A stretch of 21,096 bases of DNA from a virus (IMGVR_UViG_3300046535_001760:1-21096); one strand, 5' to 3'; counted from the first letter of the stretch, positions 1-8,320 are shown. Notes: a model not told the origin generated them from the letters alone. Translations and numbers: made by a program.

Positions 1-357
1 TATCCGCTATCGGTGGATGCCCACGTGTTCAGCCTTGCCGAGATTCGGCCGCTGATCGCATCTACCCATTTCCACTCGCCCAACTCCCTTGAGGCGGGGT
101 TGCAGAACTACGTCCACATGTTCCTGCCGCGATATGGTCTGTGCTACCGGGCGGCGAAGGTGGTCAACGTCCCGTGGACGCGGGTGCAGGTAGACTGCGA
201 CAACAGGTACGACCACCACCACACCGCCGACGACCTGCTGCGCTACTGGGAGATGGGGCAGCGGATTGACCTGCAAGACTTGGATGGGTGCTTCCCCAAC
301 AGCGTTCACCAGGAGTTCACGTTGATGCTCGAGCCGAGGGATGGGGCAGCCAAGTGA
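1..357 (+). CDS. C-terminal part of a glycosyltransferase-like protein (5' end outside window)
   Basis: The frame is open from base 1 to the TGA at 355-357, so the true start lies upstream; a GTG at 13 is in frame but probably internal. The 118 visible residues contain a PNSLEAGL segment, a VNVPWTRVQ segment, a histidine cluster followed by TADDLL, and a late HQE. From memory, this order (PN-LE, N-P-NRVQ, H-AE-L, HQE) is typical of the C-terminal half of a glycosyltransferase-like family found near polysaccharide genes and in phages. The nucleotide-sugar binding half is missing, so no donor or acceptor can be inferred. The next gene starts within its stop codon region (GTGA, 4-base overlap), which indicates translational coupling. 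No membrane segment is visible. The family call is moderate; the reading frame is secure because the downstream gene is coupled to it. Confidence 0.6.
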   Translation, partial: YPLSVDAHVFSLAEIRPLIASTHFHSPNSLEAGLQNYVHMFLPRYGLCYRAAKVVNVPWTRVQVDCDNRYDHHHTADDLLRYWEMGQRIDLQDLDGCFPNSVHQEFTLMLEPRDGAAK

Positions 358-1142
358 GCCGCAACGTCTACATCACCTTCAGCGGCGCCCCGTATGAGGC
401 AACCACCGCTGAAATAGTCAAGCGGGGGCCATCGATGGGGGCCGATGCGGTGTGGGTATATGACGACCGCTGGTTGATTCACACCGAGTTCTATCGCCTC
501 AACCGCAAGTTCTGGGACCACCCACACAAACGGGGGTTCGGGTGGTACATCTGGAAACCCTACATCATCATGCACGCCCTCAGCCGCCTCGACCCGGGCG
601 ACTGCGTGCTATACACCGATGCCGACACCTACCCGCTGGCTTATTTCGGCAACCTGTTCCACATTTGCAGGCGCGACGGTGGCATCATGTTGTTTGCCTC
701 TGAGAACCACTGGCAACACCAGTGGTGCAAACGCGACTGCTTCATCACCATGGGGATGGACAGCCAACCGGTTGCCGGTCATCTTGCTCAGGCTGGAGTG
801 GCACGGTTCATGGTGTTTGAGAAGGGGCCATGGGCCGCTGATCAGTTCCTGATGGAGTGGCTCACCTATTGCGTCAACTCCCGGGCCAACACCTTCGACC
901 CGTCCCAGTACGGTGAGGAGCGTCCTGGGTTCATCGAGCACCGGGCTGAGCAGGCGATCATGACCAACCTCGCCTACAAATACGGCCTCAGGCTGTACCG
1001 CGAGGCGTGCGGGGCGGGCGAGAGCATTGACCGCGACCGTCACCTATACCCTCAGCTGTTCGTGCAGGTGGACGTCCCGGGCGAGAAGGTGAGCACCGAA
1101 CCGTTGGGCAGTTCATTCGCTGATGTTCCATACCCATGTTGA
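354..1142 (+). CDS. Glycosyltransferase-like protein with DXD motif
   Basis: A 262-residue protein starting at GTG 354, which overlaps the upstream stop by four bases. An upstream in-frame ATG at 288 would read through the coding part of the previous gene and is rejected. The segment GFGWYIWKPYII (residues 61-72) followed by GDCVLYTDADTY (82-93) matches the pattern G-(F/Y)-W-WKP ... YxDAD of GT-A type sugar transferases from capsule and O-antigen clusters. D89 and D91 would hold the divalent metal and the nucleotide sugar. No signal peptide or transmembrane helix is visible, so the enzyme should be cytosolic. It is the second of four overlapping sugar-transferase genes leading into the terminase. 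Donor and acceptor are unknown. The fold is likely; the biochemical role is inference. Confidence 0.72.
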   Translation: MSRNVYITFSGAPYEATTAEIVKRGPSMGADAVWVYDDRWLIHTEFYRLNRKFWDHPHKRGFGWYIWKPYIIMHALSRLDPGDCVLYTDADTYPLAYFGNLFHICRRDGGIMLFASENHWQHQWCKRDCFITMGMDSQPVAGHLAQAGVARFMVFEKGPWAADQFLMEWLTYCVNSRANTFDPSQYGEERPGFIEHRAEQAIMTNLAYKYGLRLYREACGAGESIDRDRHLYPQLFVQVDVPGEKVSTEPLGSSFADVPYPC

Positions 1143-1720
1143 CCACCGCCACTCTCATACCGGCGTTCGTCATCTATTGCCCGCACCTGAACCGCGACAT
1201 CAGGGGCATCCTGAAGCATGTTCACCACCCCCGCATATTCACCGGGTTTCCGACCCAGCGGGGTGAGGACGGGTGCCTGGAGTCGCATAAGGCGATCATC
1301 CGGTGGGCAAGGGACAACGACCACCCGGCGGTTTGGGTGATCGAGGACGACTGCGAGTTCACCCCCCGGTTCAATGCCGCTCAGTGGCAGGCTGACGGGG
1401 TGTGGGCGCAAGCCAATGGGTTTGGAGCGATGACCGGCGGGGTGGTCAGGACTTGGGGGGCGAAGCTAGCCCGCATCGGGCTGGTGTCGGTCGATAGCTT
1501 CTGTAGCGCCCACTGCATGCTTTACCTTGCCGCCAACGACGGCTACACCCGCGCACTGGCTGCCGTCCAGCCCTATGACCAGACTCTCGGGCCTGCGCTG
1601 GTGCAGTTCCCGTTCGTTGCCGTTCAGGCCCCCAGCTTCAGCGGTATCCTGAAGCGCGACGTCAACTATGTCCCCGACTACTGGGCCTGGGAAGACGAAT
1701 TGAGGAGTCAACTGCAATGA
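1136..1720 (+). CDS. GT25-like glycosyltransferase
   Basis: A 194-residue protein starting at ATG 1136, seven bases inside the previous gene. It shows the two hallmarks of the GT25 (LPS biosynthesis) family in the right order and spacing: GCLESH at residues 46-51 and VIEDDCEF at 68-75, where E70-D71-D72 is the metal-binding acidic motif. GT25 enzymes move hexoses from nucleotide sugars to lipooligosaccharide or, in eukaryotes, to hydroxylysine of collagen. This one is near the short end for the family and has no membrane segment. It overlaps the next gene by four bases (ATGA). Whether its acceptor is a glycan or a protein cannot be read from the sequence. Confidence 0.75.
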   Translation: MLTTATLIPAFVIYCPHLNRDIRGILKHVHHPRIFTGFPTQRGEDGCLESHKAIIRWARDNDHPAVWVIEDDCEFTPRFNAAQWQADGVWAQANGFGAMTGGVVRTWGAKLARIGLVSVDSFCSAHCMLYLAANDGYTRALAAVQPYDQTLGPALVQFPFVAVQAPSFSGILKRDVNYVPDYWAWEDELRSQLQ

Positions 1721-2286
1721 ACGTCGTCACCGTCATCATTCCAACCATCGGGCGGCTGAGCCTGGACCGCACGCTGGACTCGGTTATGTGTCAACTGAGG
1801 CCGGACGACAGGGTGATGGTGGTCGGTGACGGGTACCAACCCCTTTCCCGCGACCAGTGCAACAAGCGGGGTCCGCAGGTGGCATACGGCGAAATCAACC
1901 CACCTGCCCACAACTGGGGGCACAACCAGCGCAACTGGGCGATGCGTCAGGCGTCAGGCACCCACATCGCGTTCCTGGACGACGACGACATATGGGTCCC
2001 CGGGGCGAGGGAGGCGTTGGAGGTGGCGGCGCCCATCCCGACCATCTACCGCATGCGTATCCCGAACAATGGCATGCTGTGGCGGCGCCCGCATCTGCAG
2101 GAAGGCAACGTCGGCACCCCGATGATCGTGGTACCCAACGTGCCCGAGCGCTTCGGGGTGTGGGGCGACAGATACGAGGGCGACTTCGACTTCATCAGTT
2201 CAACGGTTGCGGCATGGGGCGGTAATGTAGAGTGGCGCGAAGAGTTCCTGTGCCATGTGCGGCCTGACCTGGACGTCCACGCCTGA
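1717..2286 (+). CDS. GT2 family glycosyltransferase
   Basis: A 189-residue protein with the classic N-terminal GT2 pattern: VTVIIPTIGR at residues 4-13, a TLDSV helix (19-23), DRVMVVGDG (31-39), and then GTHIAFLDDDDIW at 81-93, where the D88-D91 run is the metal and nucleotide-sugar site. RNWAMRQASG (72-81) matches the GT2 segment before the acidic motif. The protein consists of the catalytic domain only; the membrane-anchoring C-terminal helices of polyprenol-phosphate GT2 enzymes are absent, so a soluble enzyme is expected. The start at ATG 1717 overlaps the upstream stop (ATGA), and its own TGA at 2284-2286 overlaps the ATG of the terminase by one base. Translation of the sugar enzymes and of the packaging motor is therefore coupled. 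Confidence 0.85.
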   Translation: MNVVTVIIPTIGRLSLDRTLDSVMCQLRPDDRVMVVGDGYQPLSRDQCNKRGPQVAYGEINPPAHNWGHNQRNWAMRQASGTHIAFLDDDDIWVPGAREALEVAAPIPTIYRMRIPNNGMLWRRPHLQEGNVGTPMIVVPNVPERFGVWGDRYEGDFDFISSTVAAWGGNVEWREEFLCHVRPDLDVHA

Positions 2287-4103
2287 TGGCCAAGACCGTC
2301 GCCGCCGCCCGCATACACGACCCGATAGCCGAGGACGTTGCCTTCGACGCGCTCATCCGTGCCCTCAACCACAACCCCAGGGAGGTCATCCGGCCGCTGC
2401 CCGACATAGCCAAGGTGGAGGATGAGGCGGAGGAGATGGCGCTGTCGTTGCGCAAGTTCATTCCCGGGGCGTGGCCAGCGGTCGAGCCCGCGATATTCAT
2501 CCCCAACTGGCATATCGACGCTATTGCCGAGCACCTTGAGGCGGTGTCGGCCGGTGACATCCTCGACCTGCTGATTACGATGCCGCCCCGGCACTCGAAG
2601 TCGTTGCTGGTATCGGTGCTGTGGCCCGTGTGGGAGTGGCTGCAGCTGCCATCATACCGCTGGGTGTTTGCGTCCTATTCCTTCACCCTGAGCTTGCGTG
2701 ACAGCGTGAAGCGCCGTACTCTGCTGCGCTCGCCTTGGTTCATGGAGCGATGGGCGGACCGGTTCACCCTGCTCAAGGAGCAGAATACCAAGATCAGGTA
2801 CGAGAACGACCACCATGGGTTCATGCTGGCCTCGTCGGTTGGGGGGTCCAACACCGGGGAGGGCGGAGAGCGCATCATCGCGGACGACCCGCACAACATC
2901 AAGAAGATTGAGAGCGAGGACGTCCGCATCGACACCGTGAACTGGTGGAATATCGTGATGTCCACCCGGCGCAATACCCTGACATCTGCTAGGGTGGTAG
3001 TTCAGCAGCGGGTGCACGAGGCCGACGTCGCGGGCGACATCATGGAGAAGGGCGGGTACGTCCACCTCAACCTGCCTACCGAGTTCGGGTTCGGCGGCGG
3101 TCAGCGGTGCAAGACAGGGTGGACGGTTGCGGCAACAGGGCTCGAGCATCACTGGGAGGACCCGAGGCAGGAGGTTGGTGAGCTTCTCAACCCCAAGAGG
3201 TTCGATACCGTCGCCAACGACAAGGCCAAGATAACCCTAGGCGACTACCAGTATGCTGCCCAGCACGGCCAGAACCCGACGCCGCCCAGCGGTAGTATCA
3301 TCCAACGGGCGTGGCTGCGCTTCTACGGCGGCCCGACCCCGATACCGGTGCCCGACTGGCTTCGTGCTACCAACCCGATGACCCCGCTGCTGTCCCTAGA
3401 CTGCACGTTCAAGGACAAGAAGGACACCGACTACGTGGCGGGCCTCGGGTGGGCACAGTTCGGGTCCGACATCTACCTGATGCCTCAGTGCATTCATGAC
3501 CGGCTGAGCTTCACCGGCACCATCGACGCCCTTGCCGAGATGACGGGCGGCAAGTCATTGGATGGCACAAAGAAATTCGACGGCATCTACCCCTTCCTGC
3601 GCATAAAGCTGGTTGAGGACAAGGCGAACGGCAGCGCCGTCCTCGATACCATGCGGCACCAGATACCCGGGATGGTGGCGTACGAGCCCGGCAACAACAG
3701 CAAGGAAGCAAGGTTGCAGGCGGCCAGCTGGCGGTTCAGGGCAGGCAACATCTACCTTCCTCACCCGGTGATTGCCCCGTGGGTCAACGACTACATCTAC
3801 GAGCTTTGCGCATTCCCCAAGGCGCGGCGCGACGACTATGTTGACTCCACCTCGCAGGCGTTGCTCTGGATAGGCGGCGACCCGAACGAGGCGGAGGGTG
3901 CCCCTGCCGGGGTCGAACAGGAGTCAACCTGGATGGTGGAGGGGCTGGGGATGTCGGTCGGGGCGTCGGGCGGCGATGTCCCCCAACACCTGGGTAGGTC
4001 GGCGGCGGATGACGGCGACCCGGCGGCCATCGGCGGCGACGTCAGCAAGTGGAAAATAGGGGATGACAGCGGCAACAGGCGGCGTTCAAGGTGGAGGATG
4101 TAA
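2286..4103 (+). CDS. terL: Terminase large subunit (packaging ATPase and nuclease)
   Basis: A 605-residue motor protein that cuts concatemeric phage DNA and pumps it into the prohead through the portal. The N-terminal ATPase has a Walker A-like loop PPRHSKS at residues 100-106, a Walker B strand RIIADDPH at 196-203 (D200, D201), and the coupling segment VVVQQRVHEADVAGDIM starting near 237. The C-terminal RNase H-type nuclease is recognisable from D372 in LSLDCTFKD, E444-D445 in LVEDKANG, and D517-D518 in RRDDYVDSTSQAL, which together would bind two metals. Length is normal to slightly long; the last 75 or so residues are Gly/Ala/Asp rich and probably disordered. The start ATG shares its A with the stop of the preceding GT2 gene. 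No small terminase lies immediately beside it. Confidence 0.95.
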   Translation: MAKTVAAARIHDPIAEDVAFDALIRALNHNPREVIRPLPDIAKVEDEAEEMALSLRKFIPGAWPAVEPAIFIPNWHIDAIAEHLEAVSAGDILDLLITMPPRHSKSLLVSVLWPVWEWLQLPSYRWVFASYSFTLSLRDSVKRRTLLRSPWFMERWADRFTLLKEQNTKIRYENDHHGFMLASSVGGSNTGEGGERIIADDPHNIKKIESEDVRIDTVNWWNIVMSTRRNTLTSARVVVQQRVHEADVAGDIMEKGGYVHLNLPTEFGFGGGQRCKTGWTVAATGLEHHWEDPRQEVGELLNPKRFDTVANDKAKITLGDYQYAAQHGQNPTPPSGSIIQRAWLRFYGGPTPIPVPDWLRATNPMTPLLSLDCTFKDKKDTDYVAGLGWAQFGSDIYLMPQCIHDRLSFTGTIDALAEMTGGKSLDGTKKFDGIYPFLRIKLVEDKANGSAVLDTMRHQIPGMVAYEPGNNSKEARLQAASWRFRAGNIYLPHPVIAPWVNDYIYELCAFPKARRDDYVDSTSQALLWIGGDPNEAEGAPAGVEQESTWMVEGLGMSVGASGGDVPQHLGRSAADDGDPAAIGGDVSKWKIGDDSGNRRRSRWRM

Positions 4104-4420
4104 TGGGCAGGAAGAAGGATAAGGTCAATAGGAAGAAGTCGCGGTGGGGGTACAGGCCATCGAAGAAGACGCTGCGCGATTACGTGCGCGAGGCGGCCCG
4201 CGATACAGCGGCCCGTGTGCCGCCGCCCATATCCAATAGGGAGCGACTGAACTCGTTCCTGTTGATGCTGGTGCGCGACGTCGTACCGTACGGCCGGGTG
4301 GAGGACATCATCAGCACCCTCGATACCCTGCTGCCCGCACATCGCGGTACTCATCGGTACGCCAACCCCCACTCCGACGCCTACATCCGTGACCTGTCCA
4401 ACAGACTGTGGAGGGATTGA
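4103..4420 (+). CDS. Small basic protein of unknown function
   Basis: A 105-residue protein. I chose ATG 4103, which overlaps the terminase stop (TAATG) and has GGTGGAGG about six bases upstream; an in-frame GTG at 4091 lies within that ribosome site and is less likely. The first 30 residues are very basic (MGRKKDKVNRKKSRWGYRPS), suggesting nucleic-acid contact or an electrostatic partner. The rest looks helical, with LNSFLLMLVRDVVPYGRVED as the best-structured segment. I recognise no family. The position between terminase and portal genes would suit a packaging accessory protein, but this is inference only. Confidence 0.7.
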   Translation: MGRKKDKVNRKKSRWGYRPSKKTLRDYVREAARDTAARVPPPISNRERLNSFLLMLVRDVVPYGRVEDIISTLDTLLPAHRGTHRYANPHSDAYIRDLSNRLWRD

Positions 4421-5628
4421 TGGATTCCGACTGCGAGATGGGCATGAGCGGCGCCCGACCGATGCGGATACTGTTCGTGTGGCCGGTGTGCCGGTTCAGT
4501 GTGTGGGACGTCGCACGCGGCTACAGGTCGGCCCTGACCCGGCTGGTTGGCGACACCAACATCAGCGACTACTTCCTCGACAAGCACTTCGCTTACCACC
4601 AGAAGGCTATTCCAGAGGATGCCCAGAACGAGATCGTTCTGTCGAAGATGGCGAGCGAGAACATCCTCAACGAAGCGCTGTACATGTTCGCGGACATCGT
4701 GATCGTCGTCGCGGGCCTCAACCTCCACCCGCTTGCCCTGTGGGGCCTGCGCCGCGCCGGTATCGCTGCCTGCACCATCCTCACCGAGTCGCCATACGAG
4801 GATGTCAACCAAGCCGACTGGGCGAGCGTCTATCCCGAAATGGTCATCGCGACCACCGAGCGTTCCTCGCTGAAGGCGTTTCCCAACTGGCACTACGTTC
4901 CGCACGCCTTCGACCCCGCCTACCATCAACCGGCCGCACGCAGTCCGGAGTACGCCTGCGACGTCCTCATGGTCGGCACCGGCTGGCCGGAACGTCAGCG
5001 TCTGCTGGAGAAGGTCGATTGGGCGGGCATCGACCTCAAGCTGTTCGGCATATGGGGCGGCATCACGCCATCCTCACCCCTCCACAAGTTCTACCCGGGT
5101 GGCACCTTGATCGACAACCGCCTCATCACCCAGCGGTATTGCTCCGCCAAGGTGTGCTTGAACATCCATAGGCCACACGCAACCGCCGAGAGTCTCGGGC
5201 CGCGAGCCTACGAACTGGCGGCGTGCGGAGCGTTCCAAATCTGCGACCGGCGACCGGAGGTCACCGAGGTGTTTGGTGACGCAGTACCGACCGTTGATGT
5301 CTCCTCCCGCGACGCCCACATCCACCTCGAACACCACATCCGCTGGGCACTGGAGCACCCCGACGAACGGTTGATGATGGCGCTGAGGGCAAAGGATAGG
5401 GTACAATCGCATACATTCGACAACAGAGCACGGCGGCTGCTGGAGGCAGTGGCCCCGGCGATCGGGTCGGCTGTCCCGCACCCGCAACAGTCGGACAGCA
5501 TCGACCCAGTGAGCCGGATGTTGACGGTACCGGCGGAGTTCAGGAAGATGGGAACTGACGACGGCATCGAGGAGTGGAATCTGGCGAAGATGGAAGAGGT
5601 CAAGGGCGGGGCAACGCAGCAGGCATGA
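4420..5628 (+). CDS. CgeB-like glycosyltransferase (GT-B type)
   Basis: A 402-residue protein. ATG 4420 overlaps the previous stop (TGATG) and has GGAGGG at 4410-4415; an in-frame GTG at 4408 sits in the ribosome site and is rejected. The N-terminal half begins with MRILFVWP, a Rossmann strand, and has ADIVIVVAGLNLHP and CTILTESPYED. The C-terminal half has DVLMVGTGWPERQRLLE and then ESLGPRAYELAACGAFQI (from residue 257) followed by PEVTEVFGD. This is the nucleotide-sugar binding signature of the spore-maturation CgeB / Glyco_trans_1_2 family of GT-B enzymes. No membrane segment is seen. The gene is placed between terminase and portal, which is unusual for a sugar enzyme. The acceptor is unknown. 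Confidence 0.8.
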   Translation: MDSDCEMGMSGARPMRILFVWPVCRFSVWDVARGYRSALTRLVGDTNISDYFLDKHFAYHQKAIPEDAQNEIVLSKMASENILNEALYMFADIVIVVAGLNLHPLALWGLRRAGIAACTILTESPYEDVNQADWASVYPEMVIATTERSSLKAFPNWHYVPHAFDPAYHQPAARSPEYACDVLMVGTGWPERQRLLEKVDWAGIDLKLFGIWGGITPSSPLHKFYPGGTLIDNRLITQRYCSAKVCLNIHRPHATAESLGPRAYELAACGAFQICDRRPEVTEVFGDAVPTVDVSSRDAHIHLEHHIRWALEHPDERLMMALRAKDRVQSHTFDNRARRLLEAVAPAIGSAVPHPQQSDSIDPVSRMLTVPAEFRKMGTDDGIEEWNLAKMEEVKGGATQQA

Positions 5629-5644
5629 GAAGGCAGTAACCACA

Positions 5645-7234
5645 ATGGCAAAGCGAACAGTATCCAAGGCCGCCTACGGTCCGCCGTCAACCGATGCCCT
5701 CGCCGGGCAGGCGGGGAGGGCTGAAGCGGGCGTCACGGGTCCGCCTTCACCCGACACCGGCCACGATGTCACCGCGTACGAAACGTATGGCATCAGCGGC
5801 CTTGCCCGCTACGGTGCCATCAGCCGCGTGTACGAGGAGTTCCTACGCGAACTCCAAGGCCCGCAAGGGATGAAGAACTACCGCGAGATGATGGACAACG
5901 ACCCGGTGGTCGGCGCCATCCTGTTCGCTGCCAACCACCTCTGCCGCAAGGTGTCATTCCGGTTCAAGCCTGCCAACGACACCCAGCAGGCCAAGTGGGT
6001 TGCGGCCAAGGTCGGGTCCATGATATTCGACGACATGGACTCCACTTGGCCCGAAACCCTCAGCGAGATCCTGACCATGTTGCCGTTCGGCTGGGCGCTG
6101 ATGGAGTGGAGGATAAAGCGGCGGCTGGGTATGTCGCCGCCCACCAACCCGGCACCCCCGCCGCTGGGGTCGGCTGGTATCGGTGGCATCGGCTACCCGG
6201 TGTCCACTTTCGCGCCGTCCCGGTTCGAGGATGGGCTCATCGGATTCCGCAGCTGGTCCCTGCGGTCCCAGGAAACGCTGTTCATGTGGGAGTTCGACAC
6301 CGACTCCAACGCCACCGTGATGCAGCAGATGGCGCCGCCGGACTACCGCGTTCGCCGCATCCCGATGACCAAGGCATTCCTGTTCCGCACCCAGGTTGCC
6401 AAGAACAACCCCGAGGGCCGGTCCATCATCCGCAACTGCTGGCCCAGCTACTACATCAAGAAGAACCTGCAGGTCATCGAGGGTATCGGGGTCGAGCGCG
6501 AACTCGCCGGTTACCCGGTTATCAAGATGGCCGAGCCCGACACCCAGCGCGGCCTGATGCCGCCCGACATCTGGAACCCGAAGAAGCCTGAGATGGTCGG
6601 GCTGCTGGCGGGCCTCAAGCAGATGGTACGGTCGGTGAGGATGGACGAGCAGATGGGGATGGTGCTGCCGTGGTGGGCAGACTTCAAGTTGGTGTCCACT
6701 GGGGGCAGGCGCAACTTCGACACCAACGGCATCATCGGCCGATACGACCAGCGGATCGCGATGTCGGTGATGGCCGACTTCATCATGCTGGGACACGAGG
6801 CGGTGGGGTCCAAGGCCCTGGCGTCCACGAAGATTTCGCTGTTCACTTCCGCCCTGTCCAGCTTCCTCGACAATGGCTGCGCGGTGGTCAACAGGCACGC
6901 GGTACCGACCCTGATGCAGTTCAATGGGTGGCCGCAGGAACTGGCCCCGGTGATGGAGCACGGGGATGTGGAGAGCGTCAACCTGCAGGAGTTGGGGGCG
7001 TTCATCAGGGATATCACCGGCAAGAACGTATCCGGCGCCTTCGACCCGCTGTCCCTGCCGGACGTTCAGGCCGCCTTGCTCCAGACCGCCAAGCTGCCGA
7101 CCGCTGGTATCAAGTCGTCCATCGGTGGGGTGGGAGACGCGAAGATGGGAGAGGGTGACTCCACGGGCGGCGGCGGGCCGGTTGCGGCACCCGAGGCGGC
7201 GATGGGGCCGCTGGCGGCGTTGAGCGCGACATAA
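5645..7234 (+). CDS. Portal protein (DUF935-like)
   Basis: A 529-residue protein that should form the dodecameric ring at one capsid vertex, through which DNA enters and leaves and to which terminase and neck proteins bind. The segment YREMMDNDPVVGAILFAANHLCRKV (about residues 79-103) is the conserved start of the portal core: a helix followed by DP-V and a run of hydrophobic residues. A WALMEWRIKRR segment follows near 150, and then RDITGKNVSGAFDPLSLPD towards the end, as in Mu gp29-like/DUF935 portals. The C-terminal 40 residues are Gly/Ala rich. The order terminase then portal then protease then capsid supports the call. The start is ATG 5645 with a modest GAGAAGGC ribosome site. Confidence 0.85.
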   Translation: MAKRTVSKAAYGPPSTDALAGQAGRAEAGVTGPPSPDTGHDVTAYETYGISGLARYGAISRVYEEFLRELQGPQGMKNYREMMDNDPVVGAILFAANHLCRKVSFRFKPANDTQQAKWVAAKVGSMIFDDMDSTWPETLSEILTMLPFGWALMEWRIKRRLGMSPPTNPAPPPLGSAGIGGIGYPVSTFAPSRFEDGLIGFRSWSLRSQETLFMWEFDTDSNATVMQQMAPPDYRVRRIPMTKAFLFRTQVAKNNPEGRSIIRNCWPSYYIKKNLQVIEGIGVERELAGYPVIKMAEPDTQRGLMPPDIWNPKKPEMVGLLAGLKQMVRSVRMDEQMGMVLPWWADFKLVSTGGRRNFDTNGIIGRYDQRIAMSVMADFIMLGHEAVGSKALASTKISLFTSALSSFLDNGCAVVNRHAVPTLMQFNGWPQELAPVMEHGDVESVNLQELGAFIRDITGKNVSGAFDPLSLPDVQAALLQTAKLPTAGIKSSIGGVGDAKMGEGDSTGGGGPVAAPEAAMGPLAALSAT

Positions 7235-7244
7235 GGAGGCTGGA

Positions 7245-7958
7245 ATGGCAGGCGGTATGATAGGCATGGCGTCGGGCGAGTCCCTTCGCTTCTCGCAGTT
7301 CGTTACATCCATCTACGGGCTCACGCGTCCGCCCAATACCGTGTTCATGCAGTCCATCGGGTTCTCGGTGGCGACCAACTGGAACATCATCGCACGCACG
7401 TTCCTCCGCCATCCTGACAAGCTCGACTGGCTGCTACTGGTGGAGGATGACCACCTCCTCCCCCAGGACACCATCATCCGGATGTTGGCGCACGACGTCG
7501 ATATCGTGTCGGCGCTGTACGTCCAGCGGGTGGCGCCGTTCGGGGCGTGCGTGTTCGACAGGGTAGAGGAGGGCACCGGCCGAGTGTTCAACCGCATCTT
7601 GCGCAAGGGCGACCGGGGGCTGGTCCCGGTGATGGCGGTTGGCGGCGGGTGCCTGCTCATCAAGCGGCGGGTGCTGGAGGTCATCGGTGACCCGTGGTGG
7701 GACTACGGCCATACGGCGTTCCCCGACGCCTGCAACCACGACATCAACTTCAGCAGGCGGGTGAGGGAGGCGGGTTTCCAAATCTGGTGTGACCTGGAAC
7801 TCGCCATCGAGCACATGGTCATCATGCCGGTCAAGCCGTTCCGCAAGGCTGACGGCACGTGGCGCACCAAGCTGTCAACCGGCGCAACGGGGATTGAGGT
7901 AGGAGCGGCATCGGATACCGAGCCGGGGGAAACTGACCCGGCGGAGGACCTGCTGTGA
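7245..7958 (+). CDS. GT-A type glycosyltransferase-like protein
   Basis: A 237-residue protein with a strong ribosome site (AAGGAGG at 7233-7239) and ATG 7245. DWLLLVEDDHLLP (residues 61-73) carries the E67-D68-D69 acidic motif in the place of the DXD of GT-A enzymes. VPVMAVGGGCLLIKRRVLE (128-145), NHDINFSRRVREAGFQIW (164-181) and the late IEH (188-190) match a GT2-related layout common in phage proteins: glycine strand, H-D-FSRR catalytic-region helix, and a final metal-binding His. The C-terminal 30 residues are acidic and probably flexible. The stop overlaps the next gene by four bases (GTGA). It is the sixth sugar-transferase-like gene of the window, this time directly after the portal gene. 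Confidence 0.75.
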   Translation: MAGGMIGMASGESLRFSQFVTSIYGLTRPPNTVFMQSIGFSVATNWNIIARTFLRHPDKLDWLLLVEDDHLLPQDTIIRMLAHDVDIVSALYVQRVAPFGACVFDRVEEGTGRVFNRILRKGDRGLVPVMAVGGGCLLIKRRVLEVIGDPWWDYGHTAFPDACNHDINFSRRVREAGFQIWCDLELAIEHMVIMPVKPFRKADGTWRTKLSTGATGIEVGAASDTEPGETDPAEDLL

Positions 7959-8320
7959 ACAAGAAGCAAGCCGACAACGAGCGCGAAATCCGCAAGGGGC
8001 TGGGGCGCAGGCTGGGGGTGGAGTTCTGTACCGACGACGAGTTGCAGACCGAGTTCGACAAGGCACAGGGGGAGATAGAGGCGCAGGCCACGGGGGTGGC
8101 CAAGCGATCGCCCACCGTGCCGCCCGAGGGCGAGGGGGTGACCGTTGGTGACATCATCCGCAAGTGCAACGACGTCAACCAGACCCTCAGCCGCCGTCAC
8201 CCGCACGCTCACCTGCTTTACATGTGCGCGTCCGCCCTCGACCAGTTGGTGAAGCGTCTGGCCCGATACGAGGACCCGGCAACCGGCCAGCCGCTGCAGA
8301 CGCCGGGAAAGGTGAACTGA
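7955..8320 (+). CDS. Hypothetical protein, 121 residues
   Basis: Starts at GTG 7955, which overlaps the stop of the previous gene, so it is probably translated by coupling. I recognise no family. The first 50 residues are charged and look helical (ERE-RKGLGRR, then DDELQTEFDKAQGEIEAQ). After a proline-rich linker, a second helical part follows (VGDIIRKCNDVNQTLSRRHPH, then LYMCASALDQLVKRLARYED). This two-helix layout, with no membrane or secretion signal, would suit a small structural or chaperone protein, but nothing decides it. The gene lies between a sugar-transferase gene and a winged-helix gene. Confidence 0.65.
   Translation: MNKKQADNEREIRKGLGRRLGVEFCTDDELQTEFDKAQGEIEAQATGVAKRSPTVPPEGEGVTVGDIIRKCNDVNQTLSRRHPHAHLLYMCASALDQLVKRLARYEDPATGQPLQTPGKVN

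Noticed and set aside
288-353. Upstream ATG extension of the second glycosyltransferase-like gene
   Set aside because: It would overlap the coded HQE region of the previous gene; the GTG at 354 gives a 4-base coupled overlap and a sensible N-terminus.
5954-7312. Long open frame on the - strand opposite the portal gene (452 codons)
   Set aside because: Shadow of the portal reading frame in GC-rich DNA; the composition (His, Arg, Pro rich) is unlike a real protein and there is no supporting context.
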